A stretch of 64,000 nt of DNA from Bog-756 sp050014755 (GTDB taxonomy: Bacteria; Actinomycetota; Acidimicrobiia; Acidimicrobiales; RAAP-2), in the NCBI GenBank assembly GCA_050014755.1, contig JBEKCS010000012.1:4420-68419 (forward strand). The letters are read 5' to 3'. Both the position numbers and the translations under genes were made by a program. Under the pieces are notes generated by a model, which searched no databases, was not told where the DNA came from, and saw nothing but the letters and a program-made list of their open reading frames with translations. This document shows, piece by piece, positions 31,871-40,266 of the stretch; position 1 is the stretch's first letter, and each line of letters starts with the position of its first letter.

Positions 31871-33052
31871 TCAGAGGGAGCGCAGGATGGCGGCGTCGCC
31901 CTGGCCGCCCCCGCCGCACAGGCTGACGGCAGCGGTGCCGCCGCCACGCCGCTTGAGCTCGAGCAGCGAGGTCAGGGCCAGGCGGGTGCCGGACATCCCG
32001 ACCGGGTGGCCGAGTGCGATGGCCCCGCCGTTGACGTTGACGACGTCCGAGCTGATGCCGAGGTCGTCGGCCGAGGCGAGGCCGACGGCGGCGAAGGCTT
32101 CGTTGATCTCGAAGAGATCGATGTCGCCCAGGCTCAGCCCGGCCCTCTTGAGGGCGACCTGGGTGGCGTGCGAGGGCTGGTGGAGGAGCGACGGGCTGGG
32201 CCCGGCCACCTGGCCGTAGCCGACCAATTCGCCGAGCGGGTTCACCCCCAGCTCCTCGGCCTTGACCCGGGACATCACGACCACGGCGGCCCCGCCGTCG
32301 GAGATCTGGCTGGCGTTGCCGGCGGTGATGGTACCTTCCTTGTCGAAGGCGGGGCGCAGCTTGGCCAGCGATTCGACCGTGGTTTCGGCCCGCACCCCCT
32401 CGTCGGTGTCCACCACGAGCGGGTCGCCCTTGCGCTGGGGAACGTTCACCGGGACGATCTCCTCGGCGAACTTGCCGTCCTTGATGGCGGCCGCGGCCCG
32501 CTCGTGGGACAGGGCGCTGAAGGCGTCCTGACGCTCGCGGGACACGCCGTCCGCACCGTTGTAGCGCTCGGTGGCGAGGCCCATGGCGCATTGGTCGAAG
32601 GCGCAGAACAGGCCGTCGTACATCATCGAGTCGACCATGGTGGCATCACCGATGCGGTAGCCGGCCCGGGCACCGGGCAGAAGGTAGGGGGCCTGGGTCA
32701 TCGACTCCATGCCACCGGCCACCACGATGTCGGCCTCGCCGGCGTTGATCATGAGGTCGGCCAGGTAGATCGCGTTGAGACCGGACAGGCAGACCTTGTT
32801 GATGGTGCTGGCCGCCACGTCCATCGGGATGCCGCCCTTGACGGCCGCCTGGCGTGCGGTGATCTGGCCGGCGCCAGCCAGGATGACCTGACCCATGAAG
32901 ACGTAGTCGACCTGGTCGGGGGCGACGCCGGCCCGCTCGAGGGCGGCGGCGATGGCGAAGCCACCCAGGTCGGTGGCGGAAAAGCTGGCGAGGGTGCCCG
33001 ACAGCTTGCCGATCGGGGTGCGTGCTCCTGCGACGATGACGGATCCGGACAT
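31871..33052 (-). CDS. phaA: acetyl-CoA C-acetyltransferase (thiolase)
   Basis: A 393-residue biosynthetic-type thiolase that condenses two acetyl-CoA to acetoacetyl-CoA. The nucleophile is in INKVCLSGLNAIYLA, the His in VNVNGGAIALGHPVGMSG and the second Cys in VSLCGGGGQGDA. The N-terminus VIVAGARTPIGKLSGTLA is standard. GGAGG lies six bases before the ATG. This is the entry step of the ethylmalonyl-CoA pathway, whose later steps follow on the other strand. Confidence 0.93.
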   Translation of the reverse strand: MSGSVIVAGARTPIGKLSGTLASFSATDLGGFAIAAALERAGVAPDQVDYVFMGQVILAGAGQITARQAAVKGGIPMDVAASTINKVCLSGLNAIYLADLMINAGEADIVVAGGMESMTQAPYLLPGARAGYRIGDATMVDSMMYDGLFCAFDQCAMGLATERYNGADGVSRERQDAFSALSHERAAAAIKDGKFAEEIVPVNVPQRKGDPLVVDTDEGVRAETTVESLAKLRPAFDKEGTITAGNASQISDGGAAVVVMSRVKAEELGVNPLGELVGYGQVAGPSPSLLHQPSHATQVALKRAGLSLGDIDLFEINEAFAAVGLASADDLGISSDVVNVNGGAIALGHPVGMSGTRLALTSLLELKRRGGGTAAVSLCGGGGQGDAAILRSL

Positions 33053-33196
33053 GGAAACCTCCGCGGCCTGGTGGCCGATTCAGGCGGCGTTCCCCCCTTG
33101 GGCGCGCCACGACGACAGGTGGACATGATACGGCCTGTCCGGCGATGTGCCATCCCGCCCGCGTAATTCCCCTGGGAGAGGACCCTACGGTCGGGC

Positions 33197-33202
33197 TATC
33201 CT
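33197..33202 (+). promoter_or_regulatory. leaderless-type -10 box of ccr
   Basis: TATCCT, eight bases before the ATG at 33211; no ribosome binding site is present between. Confidence 0.55.
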
Positions 33203-33210
33203 CGACCCCC

Positions 33211-34551
33211 ATGCAAGAGATCCTCTCCGCAATACTGGCCGGCGCCTCCGGTGAGGAGATCGGCGCGGTACCCGTCCCGGAGGCCTATCGGGCCGCCTTC
33301 GTCAAGCGCGACGAGGTGGACATGTTCGAGGGCATGGAGTCAGAGGACAAGGACCCGCGCAAGTCGCTCCACGTGGGTGAGGTGGCCACTCCTGAACTGG
33401 CTCCGGACGAGGCGTACATCGCGGTGATGGCCAGCGCCATCAACTTCAACACGGTGTGGACGTCGATCTTCGAGCCACTGCCGACGTTCGGTTTCCTCGA
33501 CCGGCTGGGCCGGGAGAGCGTGTGGGGTGCCCGCCACGCCCTCGACCACCACGTCGTCGGCTCCGACGCGTCGGCCGTGGTCCTGCAGGTGGGCTCGGCG
33601 GTCCGGAGCTGGAAGCCGGGGGACAAGGTCACGGTCCACTGCAACTACGTGGACGACCAGAGCCCCTCGGCCCACGACGACTCGATGCTGGCCGACAACC
33701 AGAGGATCTGGGGCTTCGAGACCAACTTCGGCGGCCTGGCCGACCTGTCCGTCGTCAAGGCCAACCAGCTGATGCCCAAGCCGGCCCACCTGTCGTGGGA
33801 GGAGGCGGCGGTCAACGCCCTGTGCAATTCCACGTCGTACCGCATGCTGGTCTCGAAGAACGGGGCCATGGTCAAGCAGGGGGACAAGGTGCTGGTGTGG
33901 GGTGCCTCCGGCGGCCTCGGCGCCTACGCCGTGCAGTACTGCCTCAACGGTGGGGCGACCCCGGTCGGCGTGGTCTCCTCGCAGTCCAAGGTCGACCTCC
34001 TCCACGAACTCGGTGTCGAGGCGGTCATCGATCGAAAGGTGGCCGGCTACCGGTTCTGGAAGGACGAATTCCACCAGGACGAGTCGGAGTGGCGGCGCCT
34101 GGGCAAGGACATCCGGGGCCTGGTCGGCGACGACGTCGACATCGTGTTCGAGCACCCCGGCCGCCAGACCATGGGTGCCTCGGTGTTCGCGGCCAAGCGT
34201 GGCGGGACCATCGTCACGTGCGCAGCGACCTCGGGCTACATGATCGAGTACGACAACCGCCACCTCTGGATGAAGCTCAAGACCATCAAGGGCTCCCACT
34301 TCGCCAACTACCGCGAGGCGTGGGACGCCAACCAGCTGGTGTGTGAGGGCAGGATCCTGCCGCCGCTGTCGGCGGTGCACACCCTCGACAACGTGGGCGA
34401 CGCCGCCTACCAGGTCCACAAGAACCTCCACGAGGGCAAGATCGGCGTCCTCTGCCTGGCGCCCGAGGAGGGTCTGGGGATCGACGACCACGAGCTGCGG
34501 GCCCAGGTGGGCGAGGACCGCATCACACTGTTCAGGAGGCACGGGGCATGA
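33211..34551 (+). CDS. ccr: crotonyl-CoA carboxylase/reductase
   Basis: A 446-residue medium-chain reductase that reduces and carboxylates crotonyl-CoA to ethylmalonyl-CoA using NADPH and CO2. Signature parts are the long N-terminus with SEDKDPRKSLHVGEV, the MASAINFNTVWTSIFEP segment, WGFETNFGGLADLSVVKANQLMPKP-type region, and the nucleotide loop WGASGGLGAYAVQYC followed by ATPVGVVSS. The conserved FEHPGRQTMGASVF and HFANYREAWDAN segments are typical of Ccr. TATCCT lies eight bases before the ATG, so the message is probably leaderless. It overlaps the next gene by ATGA. Ccr is the marker enzyme of the ethylmalonyl-CoA pathway. Confidence 0.95.
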   Translation: MQEILSAILAGASGEEIGAVPVPEAYRAAFVKRDEVDMFEGMESEDKDPRKSLHVGEVATPELAPDEAYIAVMASAINFNTVWTSIFEPLPTFGFLDRLGRESVWGARHALDHHVVGSDASAVVLQVGSAVRSWKPGDKVTVHCNYVDDQSPSAHDDSMLADNQRIWGFETNFGGLADLSVVKANQLMPKPAHLSWEEAAVNALCNSTSYRMLVSKNGAMVKQGDKVLVWGASGGLGAYAVQYCLNGGATPVGVVSSQSKVDLLHELGVEAVIDRKVAGYRFWKDEFHQDESEWRRLGKDIRGLVGDDVDIVFEHPGRQTMGASVFAAKRGGTIVTCAATSGYMIEYDNRHLWMKLKTIKGSHFANYREAWDANQLVCEGRILPPLSAVHTLDNVGDAAYQVHKNLHEGKIGVLCLAPEEGLGIDDHELRAQVGEDRITLFRRHGA

Positions 34552-34958
34552 CCGCGATGCTGCTCACCGAGATCGACCATGTGGCCATCGCCGTGCCCGA
34601 CCTCGACGCCGCCATCGCCTACTACGAGGAGACGTTCGGGGCCACCGTGTCCCACCGGGAGCGGATCGAGTCGGACGGTGTCGAGGAGGCGCTGCTCAAG
34701 GTGGCCGACAGCTACGTCCAGCTCCTGACGCCGACCGCCGACACGTCGCCGGTGGCGAAGTACCTGGAGAAGAAGGGCCCGGGCATCCACCACATCGGCT
34801 ACCGGGTGGCGGACTGCGCCGCCGCCCTGCAGTCGGTCAAGGACCATGGTGGCCGGGTCATCGACGAGGCGCCGCGTCCCGGTTCGCGCGGCACGACCGT
34901 GGCTTTCGTCCATCCGAGCGGCGCCTTCGGCACCCTGATCGAGCTCGTCCAGGAGTAG
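34548..34958 (+). CDS. methylmalonyl-CoA/ethylmalonyl-CoA epimerase
   Basis: A 136-residue VOC-fold epimerase. Metal ligands are visible as the His in IDHVAIAVPDL, Gln in SYVQLLTP, the His pair in GIHHIGYRV and the Glu in LIELVQE. It interconverts the R and S forms of methylmalonyl-CoA, and in this pathway also ethylmalonyl-CoA, so that the mutase can use them. The ATG overlaps the ccr stop codon, so the two are made together. Confidence 0.93.
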   Translation: MTAMLLTEIDHVAIAVPDLDAAIAYYEETFGATVSHRERIESDGVEEALLKVADSYVQLLTPTADTSPVAKYLEKKGPGIHHIGYRVADCAAALQSVKDHGGRVIDEAPRPGSRGTTVAFVHPSGAFGTLIELVQE

Positions 34959-34970
34959 TCGACCAGGCGC

Positions 34971-35978
34971 ATGGAGAGCACCACCCGCGCCACTGACGCG
35001 CCGGTCGTCGCCGGCGACGACCCGTGGGCGGAGTTGGCCGCCCCCACCGAGCCGCCGCTGCCGGTGCCGGGTGACGTGGTGCTCCCGACCATGCCCTGGG
35101 CGGAACCCGCCCCGTCCGATGCCGTGGCCCCGGCCGACGCGTCGACGGTGACGGCCCGTCCCGGCCCGGTCCCGACGGCGGTGGCCGCGTCGGTGTTGCC
35201 CACGTCGTTCCCTCCCGGGGTGGCCGCCAAGCTCGCCGTCTACGTCTACCTGTTGGTCGACCCACGCACCGGCCGCCCGTTCTTCGTCGGACGGGGACGG
35301 GGTGACCGGTGCTTCCGGCACGTCGAGGATGCCAGGAGGACGGCCGGGACCTCCGGGGGTCCGCCGCCAGGTGGTGCCGCCACGACGGCCAGGTTCCCCG
35401 TCCTCGACCGGATCCGCGAGGCCGAGTCGGACGGACGGCCCGTCCGGATCGAGATCCTCCGCCACGGGTTGACCGTGCCCGAGGCCGAGCTGGTGGTGGC
35501 CGCGGTCGACGACGCACTCTCGCTGGGTCTGGAGCCGAGCCTCGGCAGTCAGCGCTGCCCCGCGGTGGAGCTGGGCGCGGCCCTGGCCAAACGGGCCAAG
35601 TTCAAGCGGAGCCACCAGGTCGTCCTGCTGCGGGTCGGTGCCCACGGGACGGACGCCAGCTACGAGTCGGTCCGCCACGGCTGGCGCATCGGTCGCCGAT
35701 GGGTGGACACCGGATCGATGCGCTCGCCCCGCTGGGCCGTCGTGGTGACGGGCGATCTCGTCGACTCCGTCTACCGGATCGACCGGTGGGAGCCTGCGCC
35801 GGTGCCACCCGGAGCCGGCGCGCGACTGGTCGAGCGGTACTCGTTCACCGGCACCCGCGACCCGGGGCTCGAGGAGCGCTACGCCGGGCGCAGCGTGAGC
35901 GCCTACCTGGGGACGGGCACCCCGAGCCAGGTCACCTACGTGTGGTGCGGTCCCCACTGGGTGAACACGGCCCAGTAG
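34971..35978 (+). CDS. GIY-YIG (LEM-3-like) domain protein
   Basis: A 335-residue protein. The first 85 residues are Pro/Ala-rich and probably disordered. Then AVYVYLLVDPRTGRPFFVGRGRGDRCFRHVEDA matches the GIY-YIG nuclease core in its LEM-3-like form (YVY...FYVGKG-like FFVGRGRG, then an Arg/His). A helical IREAESDGRPVRIEILRHGL follows with the Glu of EAELVVAAVDDAL, which may be the metal ligand. The C-terminal 120 residues contain several beta strands and WRIGRRWV, and are not recognised. It starts 12 bases after the epimerase gene, inside the CoA-ester operon, which is an unexpected place for a nuclease-fold protein. Confidence 0.7.
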   Translation: MESTTRATDAPVVAGDDPWAELAAPTEPPLPVPGDVVLPTMPWAEPAPSDAVAPADASTVTARPGPVPTAVAASVLPTSFPPGVAAKLAVYVYLLVDPRTGRPFFVGRGRGDRCFRHVEDARRTAGTSGGPPPGGAATTARFPVLDRIREAESDGRPVRIEILRHGLTVPEAELVVAAVDDALSLGLEPSLGSQRCPAVELGAALAKRAKFKRSHQVVLLRVGAHGTDASYESVRHGWRIGRRWVDTGSMRSPRWAVVVTGDLVDSVYRIDRWEPAPVPPGAGARLVERYSFTGTRDPGLEERYAGRSVSAYLGTGTPSQVTYVWCGPHWVNTAQ

Positions 35979-36027
35979 CGCCGGACCGTCCCCCGGGTGC
36001 CGGATCGAACCTCTGTGGCGGTTCCGG

Positions 36028-36033
36028 TAGCCT
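36028..36033 (+). promoter_or_regulatory. leaderless-type -10 box of pccB
   Basis: TAGCCT, eight bases before the ATG at 36042. Confidence 0.55.
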
Positions 36034-36041
36034 CGGCGTCC

Positions 36042-37598
36042 ATGGATCACACGATGACCCAACGGCTCGAGGACCTCGAGGAGCGCAGGGAGCTCGCCCG
36101 CCACGCGGGCTCGGCCCGTGCGGTCGAGAAGCACCATGCCAGGGGCAAGATGACGGCCCGGGAGCGCATCGACTACCTCCTCGACGACGACTCGTTCCAG
36201 GAGCTCGACATGCTGGCCCGCCACCGGGCCCACGGGATGGGACTCGAGGAGAACCGCCCGTACACCGACGGGGTCATCACCGGCTTCGGCACCATCGACG
36301 GCCGCCGGGTCTGCGTGTTCAGCCAGGACTTCACCGTCTTCGGAGGAGCGCTGGGCGAGGTGTTCGCGGAGAAGATCCACAAGGTCATGGACCTGGCCCT
36401 GTCCATCGGGGTCCCCATGATCGGCCTCAACGACGGCGCCGGTGCCCGCATCCAGGAGGGGGTGGTCTCCCTCCACTCCTACGGGGGCATCTTCCATCGC
36501 AACGCCCAGGCGTCCGGCGTCATCCCCCAGATCAGTGTCATCCTCGGGCCGTGCGCCGGCGGTGCCGTCTACAGCCCGGCCATGACCGACTTCATCTTCA
36601 TGGTCCAAGAGACGAGCCACATGTTCATCACCGGACCCGACGTGGTGAAGACGGTGACCGGCGAGGACGTGACCCTCGAGGAGCTCGGCGGCGCCATGAG
36701 CCACGCGACGAAGTCGGGGGTGGCCGCGTTCGTCGCCCCCGACGAGAAGTCGTGCCTCGACGACGTCCGCTACCTCCTGAGCTTCCTCCCCTCCAACAAC
36801 CTGGAGGAGGCGCCACTCGTGGCCACCGGAGACGACGCCGAGCGGCTGACGCCCGAGCTCTCCGACCTGATGCCGGGATCGCCCAACCAGCCCTACGACA
36901 TGAAGAAGGTCATCGAGGCGGTCGTCGACGACGGCGAGTTCTTCGAGGTCAACCACCACTGGGCCATGAACCTGGTGTGCGGCTTCGCCCGGATCAACGG
37001 CCGGTCGGTCGGGATCGTCGGCAATCAGCCCCAGATGCTCGCCGGGGTGCTCAACATCGACGCCTCGGAGAAGGGCGCCCGGTTCGTGCGTACCTGCGAC
37101 GCCTTCAACATCCCGCTGATCACCTTCGTCGACGTTCCCGGGTTCATGCCCGGCACCGACCAGGAGTACGGGGGGATCATCCGCCACGGGGCCAAGCTGC
37201 TCTACGCCTACTGCGAATCGACCGTGCCGCGTGTCCAGATCATCACCCGCAAGGCCTACGGCGGCGCCTACGTGGTCATGAACTCGAAGTCGATCGGTGC
37301 CGACCTGGCCTTCGCCTGGCCGTCGGCCGAGCTCGCCGTCATGGGCCCCGAGGGCGCCGTCGAGATCGTCTACCGGAGGGATCTGGCCGAGGCCGCCGAT
37401 CCGGTGGGTCGTCGCAAGGAGCTGGTCGAGGAGTACACCGAGCGCTACGCCAACCCGTACGCCGCCGCCGAGCGGGGGTACGTCGACGATGTCATCGACC
37501 CGGCCGAGACCCGACGGATCCTGGTACGCAGCCTCGACCTCCTGGTCTCCAAGCGGGAGGACCTTCCCAAGCGCAAGCACGGGAACATGCCGCTGTGA
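36042..37598 (+). CDS. pccB: acyl-CoA (propionyl-CoA) carboxylase beta subunit
   Basis: A 518-residue carboxyltransferase subunit that moves CO2 from carboxybiotin to propionyl-CoA or a related acyl-CoA. It has KMTARERIDYLLDDDSFQELD, the CoA-side oxyanion region GARIQEGVVSLHSYGGIF and ILGPCAGGAVYSPAMTDFIFM, and the biotin-side FVDVPGFMPGTDQEYGGIIRHGAKLLYA. The biotin-carrying alpha subunit is not in the window. TAGCCT lies eight bases before the ATG at 36042. A tiny epsilon-like gene overlaps its stop. Confidence 0.93.
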   Translation: MDHTMTQRLEDLEERRELARHAGSARAVEKHHARGKMTARERIDYLLDDDSFQELDMLARHRAHGMGLEENRPYTDGVITGFGTIDGRRVCVFSQDFTVFGGALGEVFAEKIHKVMDLALSIGVPMIGLNDGAGARIQEGVVSLHSYGGIFHRNAQASGVIPQISVILGPCAGGAVYSPAMTDFIFMVQETSHMFITGPDVVKTVTGEDVTLEELGGAMSHATKSGVAAFVAPDEKSCLDDVRYLLSFLPSNNLEEAPLVATGDDAERLTPELSDLMPGSPNQPYDMKKVIEAVVDDGEFFEVNHHWAMNLVCGFARINGRSVGIVGNQPQMLAGVLNIDASEKGARFVRTCDAFNIPLITFVDVPGFMPGTDQEYGGIIRHGAKLLYAYCESTVPRVQIITRKAYGGAYVVMNSKSIGADLAFAWPSAELAVMGPEGAVEIVYRRDLAEAADPVGRRKELVEEYTERYANPYAAAERGYVDDVIDPAETRRILVRSLDLLVSKREDLPKRKHGNMPL

Positions 37599-37780
37599 CC
37601 GGACGGGAGCCCGTCGACCCCGAGGTGCTGGCCGTGCTGGCCGCCGCCGTCGAGCTCACCTGGCCCCGTCCGGTGGCGGTGGCCGAGACGGCACCCGGTC
37701 CGCCGTCCTGGCGGTTCAGCGGACGGTGGTGGGCCCGTCCGGCGACCACTCGACGCGACCGTCCCTGGACCGGGGGCTGA
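37595..37780 (+). CDS. acyl-CoA carboxylase epsilon-like small subunit, 61 aa
   Basis: The GTG at 37595 overlaps the TGA of pccB (GTGA). The product has VDPEVLAVLAAAVELTWP, a short helix, and ends with WRFSGRWWARPATTRRDRPW. Actinobacterial acyl-CoA carboxylases have a small epsilon subunit of this size coded next to beta, with a variable N-terminal helix and a Trp-rich C-terminus. The assignment rests on position and this pattern; similarity is too short to be sure. Confidence 0.6.
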   Translation: MTGREPVDPEVLAVLAAAVELTWPRPVAVAETAPGPPSWRFSGRWWARPATTRRDRPWTGG

Positions 37781-37843
37781 ACTGCACCCACCGGCCCAGG
37801 GACGCTGTGCCGCTTTCGACGTCGGTACGGCCGTCGCCGAGTC

Positions 37844-38422
37844 CTAGATCTCGGCGTCCTCGGGCGTCCGGCGCATGTGGACGAAGCCGAGGATGGTGAA
37901 GATCACCATGACGACCGCCAGGGCGAAGCAGGCGATCGACGCGTACAGGGCGATCTGCCCCATCTGCCAGAAGGCGTAGGCCTCGAGCAGCAGGCCCCGG
38001 AGGGTGGTCCCCTGGAACACCGTCTGCACCGTTCCTTCGGCCTTGGTGTACGCCGCCGACCCCTTCGGAAGGGCCATGGCCGTGGCGCTCAACTGTGCGT
38101 AGGACTTGCCGCCACCGATCTCCTGGAGATGCACGGCGATGAAGTGGTCGGCATAGGCCTCGGCCTGCTTGCCCGTCACCAACTGCTGGCCGGCGTACTG
38201 CGAGATCACCGGGATCATGCTCGGGGTGATCTCGGTTCCCACCTCGGCATGGGCGAATGCAGCCGCGGGCGGGAAGGTGATCTGCTGCTCGACCAACTGG
38301 TTGTGGACGTTCGAGTTGGCGAAGCTGTATGCCCACAGTCCCAGGCTGCCGGCCACGATCAGGAAGATCGCGATGCCGGCTCCGGCGGCTGTCAGTATTC
38401 CGTCAAATGTCCGTCGTTTCAT
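37844..38422 (-). CDS. two-TM membrane protein, unknown function
   Basis: A 192-residue protein. The first membrane segment is GILTAAGAGIAIFLIVAGSLGLWAY and the second is IALYASIACFALAVVMVIFTILGFV, with a 110-residue extracytoplasmic loop between them (NSNVHNQLVEQQITFPPAAAF and following). The loop is helical with a conserved-looking QLSATAMALPKGSAAY segment. I do not know its function. AAGGAG lies nine to ten bases before the ATG. Two palindromic boxes resembling DevR/DosR sites lie 80-115 bases upstream, which would suggest control by hypoxia or redox if correct. Confidence 0.75.
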   Translation of the reverse strand: MKRRTFDGILTAAGAGIAIFLIVAGSLGLWAYSFANSNVHNQLVEQQITFPPAAAFAHAEVGTEITPSMIPVISQYAGQQLVTGKQAEAYADHFIAVHLQEIGGGKSYAQLSATAMALPKGSAAYTKAEGTVQTVFQGTTLRGLLLEAYAFWQMGQIALYASIACFALAVVMVIFTILGFVHMRRTPEDAEI

Positions 38423-38502
38423 GTTCCGTCATCTCCTTGGTGGTCCCCCGACGTTCGGGTGCTGTCCGCTAGCAACGGTAAGGCCGGCCCCGTCGGGCCC
38501 CT

Positions 38503-38538
38503 AGGGCCGAAGGTCCTACGGGGAGGCCCGAAAGGCCC
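38503..38538. promoter_or_regulatory. pair of DevR/DosR-like boxes
   Basis: On the minus strand GGGCCTTTCGGGCCT (38538-38524) and AGGACCTTCGGCCCT (38517-38503) are two similar imperfect palindromes, 21 bases centre to centre. They sit upstream of the two-TM protein gene. The GGGACC-TTC-GGCCC core is like DevR/OsdR sites of actinobacteria. Confidence 0.45.
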
Positions 38539-38569
38539 GAATCGCCGGCCGCTCCTGCCTGGGTCGCGG

Positions 38570-39421
38570 TCAGGTCGGGTCGGTGACGAAATCGATGAGA
38601 CGCTCGACCGCACCGACCAGGGCGGGCTCCAGATCGGCATAGCTGGTCACCGAGGCGAGGATCCGCCTCCACGCGGCCGGCGGGTCGCCGAAGCCGAGTG
38701 CCCGGCAGACGCCGGCCTTCCACTCGGTCCCCATCGGTATGTCCGGCCACGCCCCGATCCCCAGCACCGACGGGCGCACCGCCTGCCAGACGTCGACGAA
38801 CGGGGTACCGGTGACGAGGACGTCCGGTCGCCGGATCCGCTCGGCGATCCGCGACTCCTTGCTACCCGGTACCAGGTGGTCGACCAGCACCCCGAGCCGC
38901 CGGGCGGGCCCGGGGCGGAACCCGGCGATGGCCTCGTCGAGGTGGTCGATGCCGTCGAGGCGCTCCACCACCACGCCCTCGACCCGCAGGTCGTCCCCCC
39001 AGACCCGTTCGACCAGCTCGGCGTCGTGGACGCCCTCCACCCACAGTCGTCCCGCCCGGGCCACCCGCGCCGGCACGCCGGCGACGGCCACCGAGCCGGA
39101 CGCGGTCGTCGGTCCCCCGGTCCCCGTCGCCAGTGCACCGGGCACCCGCACCAGGCTGACGGCCCTGCCGTCCACGGCGAACGCCCCGGGGGCGAGGCGG
39201 AAGACCCGCTCCTGTCCGGTGCGGCCCCGGATCTCGACCCCGCCGCCCTCGATGCGGACCAGGGTGCCCGAGAAGCCGCTGGCCCGGTGGACGAGCGCCA
39301 TGCCGACCACCGCGTCGACCCGTGGAAAGACCTTGGCCAGCCTGGTCGCCGGGGGAGCGTCGATCGGCCCGGACAGGATGCCGGAGGAACGACGCGCGGA
39401 CGGGTCGGGACGGGTCGGCAC
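38570..39421 (-). CDS. DUF3097 family protein
   Basis: A 283-residue cytoplasmic protein of the actinobacterial DUF3097 family. The diagnostic WVEGVHDAELVERVWGDDLR-type segment is followed by RVEGVVVERLDGIDHL and ARRLGVLVDHLVPGSKESRIAE, which resemble a TOPRIM-like nucleotide-binding core. Later VLVTGTPFVDVWQAVRP and WKAGVCRALGFGDPPAAWR are family features. Function is unknown. The GTG start is preceded by TAGGTT at six bases, so the transcript is probably leaderless. Confidence 0.82.
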   Translation of the reverse strand: MPTRPDPSARRSSGILSGPIDAPPATRLAKVFPRVDAVVGMALVHRASGFSGTLVRIEGGGVEIRGRTGQERVFRLAPGAFAVDGRAVSLVRVPGALATGTGGPTTASGSVAVAGVPARVARAGRLWVEGVHDAELVERVWGDDLRVEGVVVERLDGIDHLDEAIAGFRPGPARRLGVLVDHLVPGSKESRIAERIRRPDVLVTGTPFVDVWQAVRPSVLGIGAWPDIPMGTEWKAGVCRALGFGDPPAAWRRILASVTSYADLEPALVGAVERLIDFVTDPT

Positions 39422-39427
39422 GCCGGG

Positions 39428-39433
39428 AACCTA
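39428..39433 (-). promoter_or_regulatory. leaderless-type -10 box of the DUF3097 gene
   Basis: TAGGTT on the minus strand, six bases before the GTG at 39421. Confidence 0.55.
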
Positions 39434-39476
39434 CCCGGTAGGTGGCCCCCGGGGGTGGAGCGGGGCGACAGTGGGG

Positions 39477-40229
39477 TCAGCTGTCCCGGAGGCGGCCCCC
39501 GATGACCGCCCGGAGCCCCACCGGGAGCTCCTCGTCCCCGAAGGCGTCCCGCACCTCAGCCTGCAGCCCGTGGGCGGCGAGCAGTCCCGGGACCGTCGAG
39601 GTGTCGATGAGCACGTTGTCGTGGCGTTCGTCGTCCCGCCGCCACGAGTCGTCGTCGTTGCGGACGAAGGTGGTCATCTCGCGTACATACCGGTCGGGTG
39701 TCGGCATGCTGAACCTGGTGACGATGGCCCAGTCGTCACCCGCCCGCCCGATGCTGTCCTGCCTCGCGCGATGCCGGCCCCACTCGAGGTCGCACAGGTC
39801 GATGGCGAGGAGGCCACCCGGCCGCACGGCCCGGGCCAGGTGGCCGAGCGCCCGGTGGACGTCATCGATGTCGTCGAGGTAGTTGAGGGCATGGCCGACA
39901 CCGACGATTGCGTCCGCCTCGGGCACAGGATCGTCGGGGAGGGACACCCGCACCAGCTCGACACCGGGAACCTCGGCGGCGGCCAGACGGAGCATCGCCG
40001 GGGACGCATCGGTGGCCACCACCCGGTGGCCGGCGGCGACCAGGGAACGGGTCAGCAGCCCGCTGCCGCACCCGATCTCCACGACCAGCCCGCGTCGCTC
40101 CCGCACCGGTTCCAACAGGGCGAGGATGCCGGGAGCGCACATCGCGGCGTGGAAGGCGAATCCCCGGTGGTGGACGAGCGCCAGGTCGTCCCGGTAGTAG
40201 GGATCCGGGGGAGGGGGCGGTGGGGCCAT
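39477..40229 (-). CDS. class I SAM-dependent methyltransferase
   Basis: A 250-residue methyltransferase: motif I LVVEIGCGSGLLTRSL, acidic turn VVATDASPAMLRLA, motif near ADAIVGVGHALNYLDDI, and RAVRPGGLLAIDLCDL. The middle helix after NYLDD and the beta-rich C-terminus (DDSWRRDDERHDNVLID) are typical of small-molecule methyltransferases. Substrate is not identifiable. It lies 56 bases upstream of DUF3097 on the same strand and just downstream of the mutase gene. Confidence 0.8.
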   Translation of the reverse strand: MAPPPPPPDPYYRDDLALVHHRGFAFHAAMCAPGILALLEPVRERRGLVVEIGCGSGLLTRSLVAAGHRVVATDASPAMLRLAAAEVPGVELVRVSLPDDPVPEADAIVGVGHALNYLDDIDDVHRALGHLARAVRPGGLLAIDLCDLEWGRHRARQDSIGRAGDDWAIVTRFSMPTPDRYVREMTTFVRNDDDSWRRDDERHDNVLIDTSTVPGLLAAHGLQAEVRDAFGDEELPVGLRAVIGGRLRDS

Positions 40230-40266
40230 GACCCAGTGTGCCCCGCGGCCGCGGGTCGGCGCCGCC

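Noticed and set aside
34677..34800. possible frameshift in the epimerase gene
   Set aside because: All metal ligands and the normal length are present in one frame.
34407..37580. 1057-codon open frame on the minus strand opposite ccr-pccB
   Set aside because: Composition is Asp/Val/Gly/His-rich without any domain, and it mirrors well-supported genes on the plus strand. Such long antisense frames are common in high-GC DNA.
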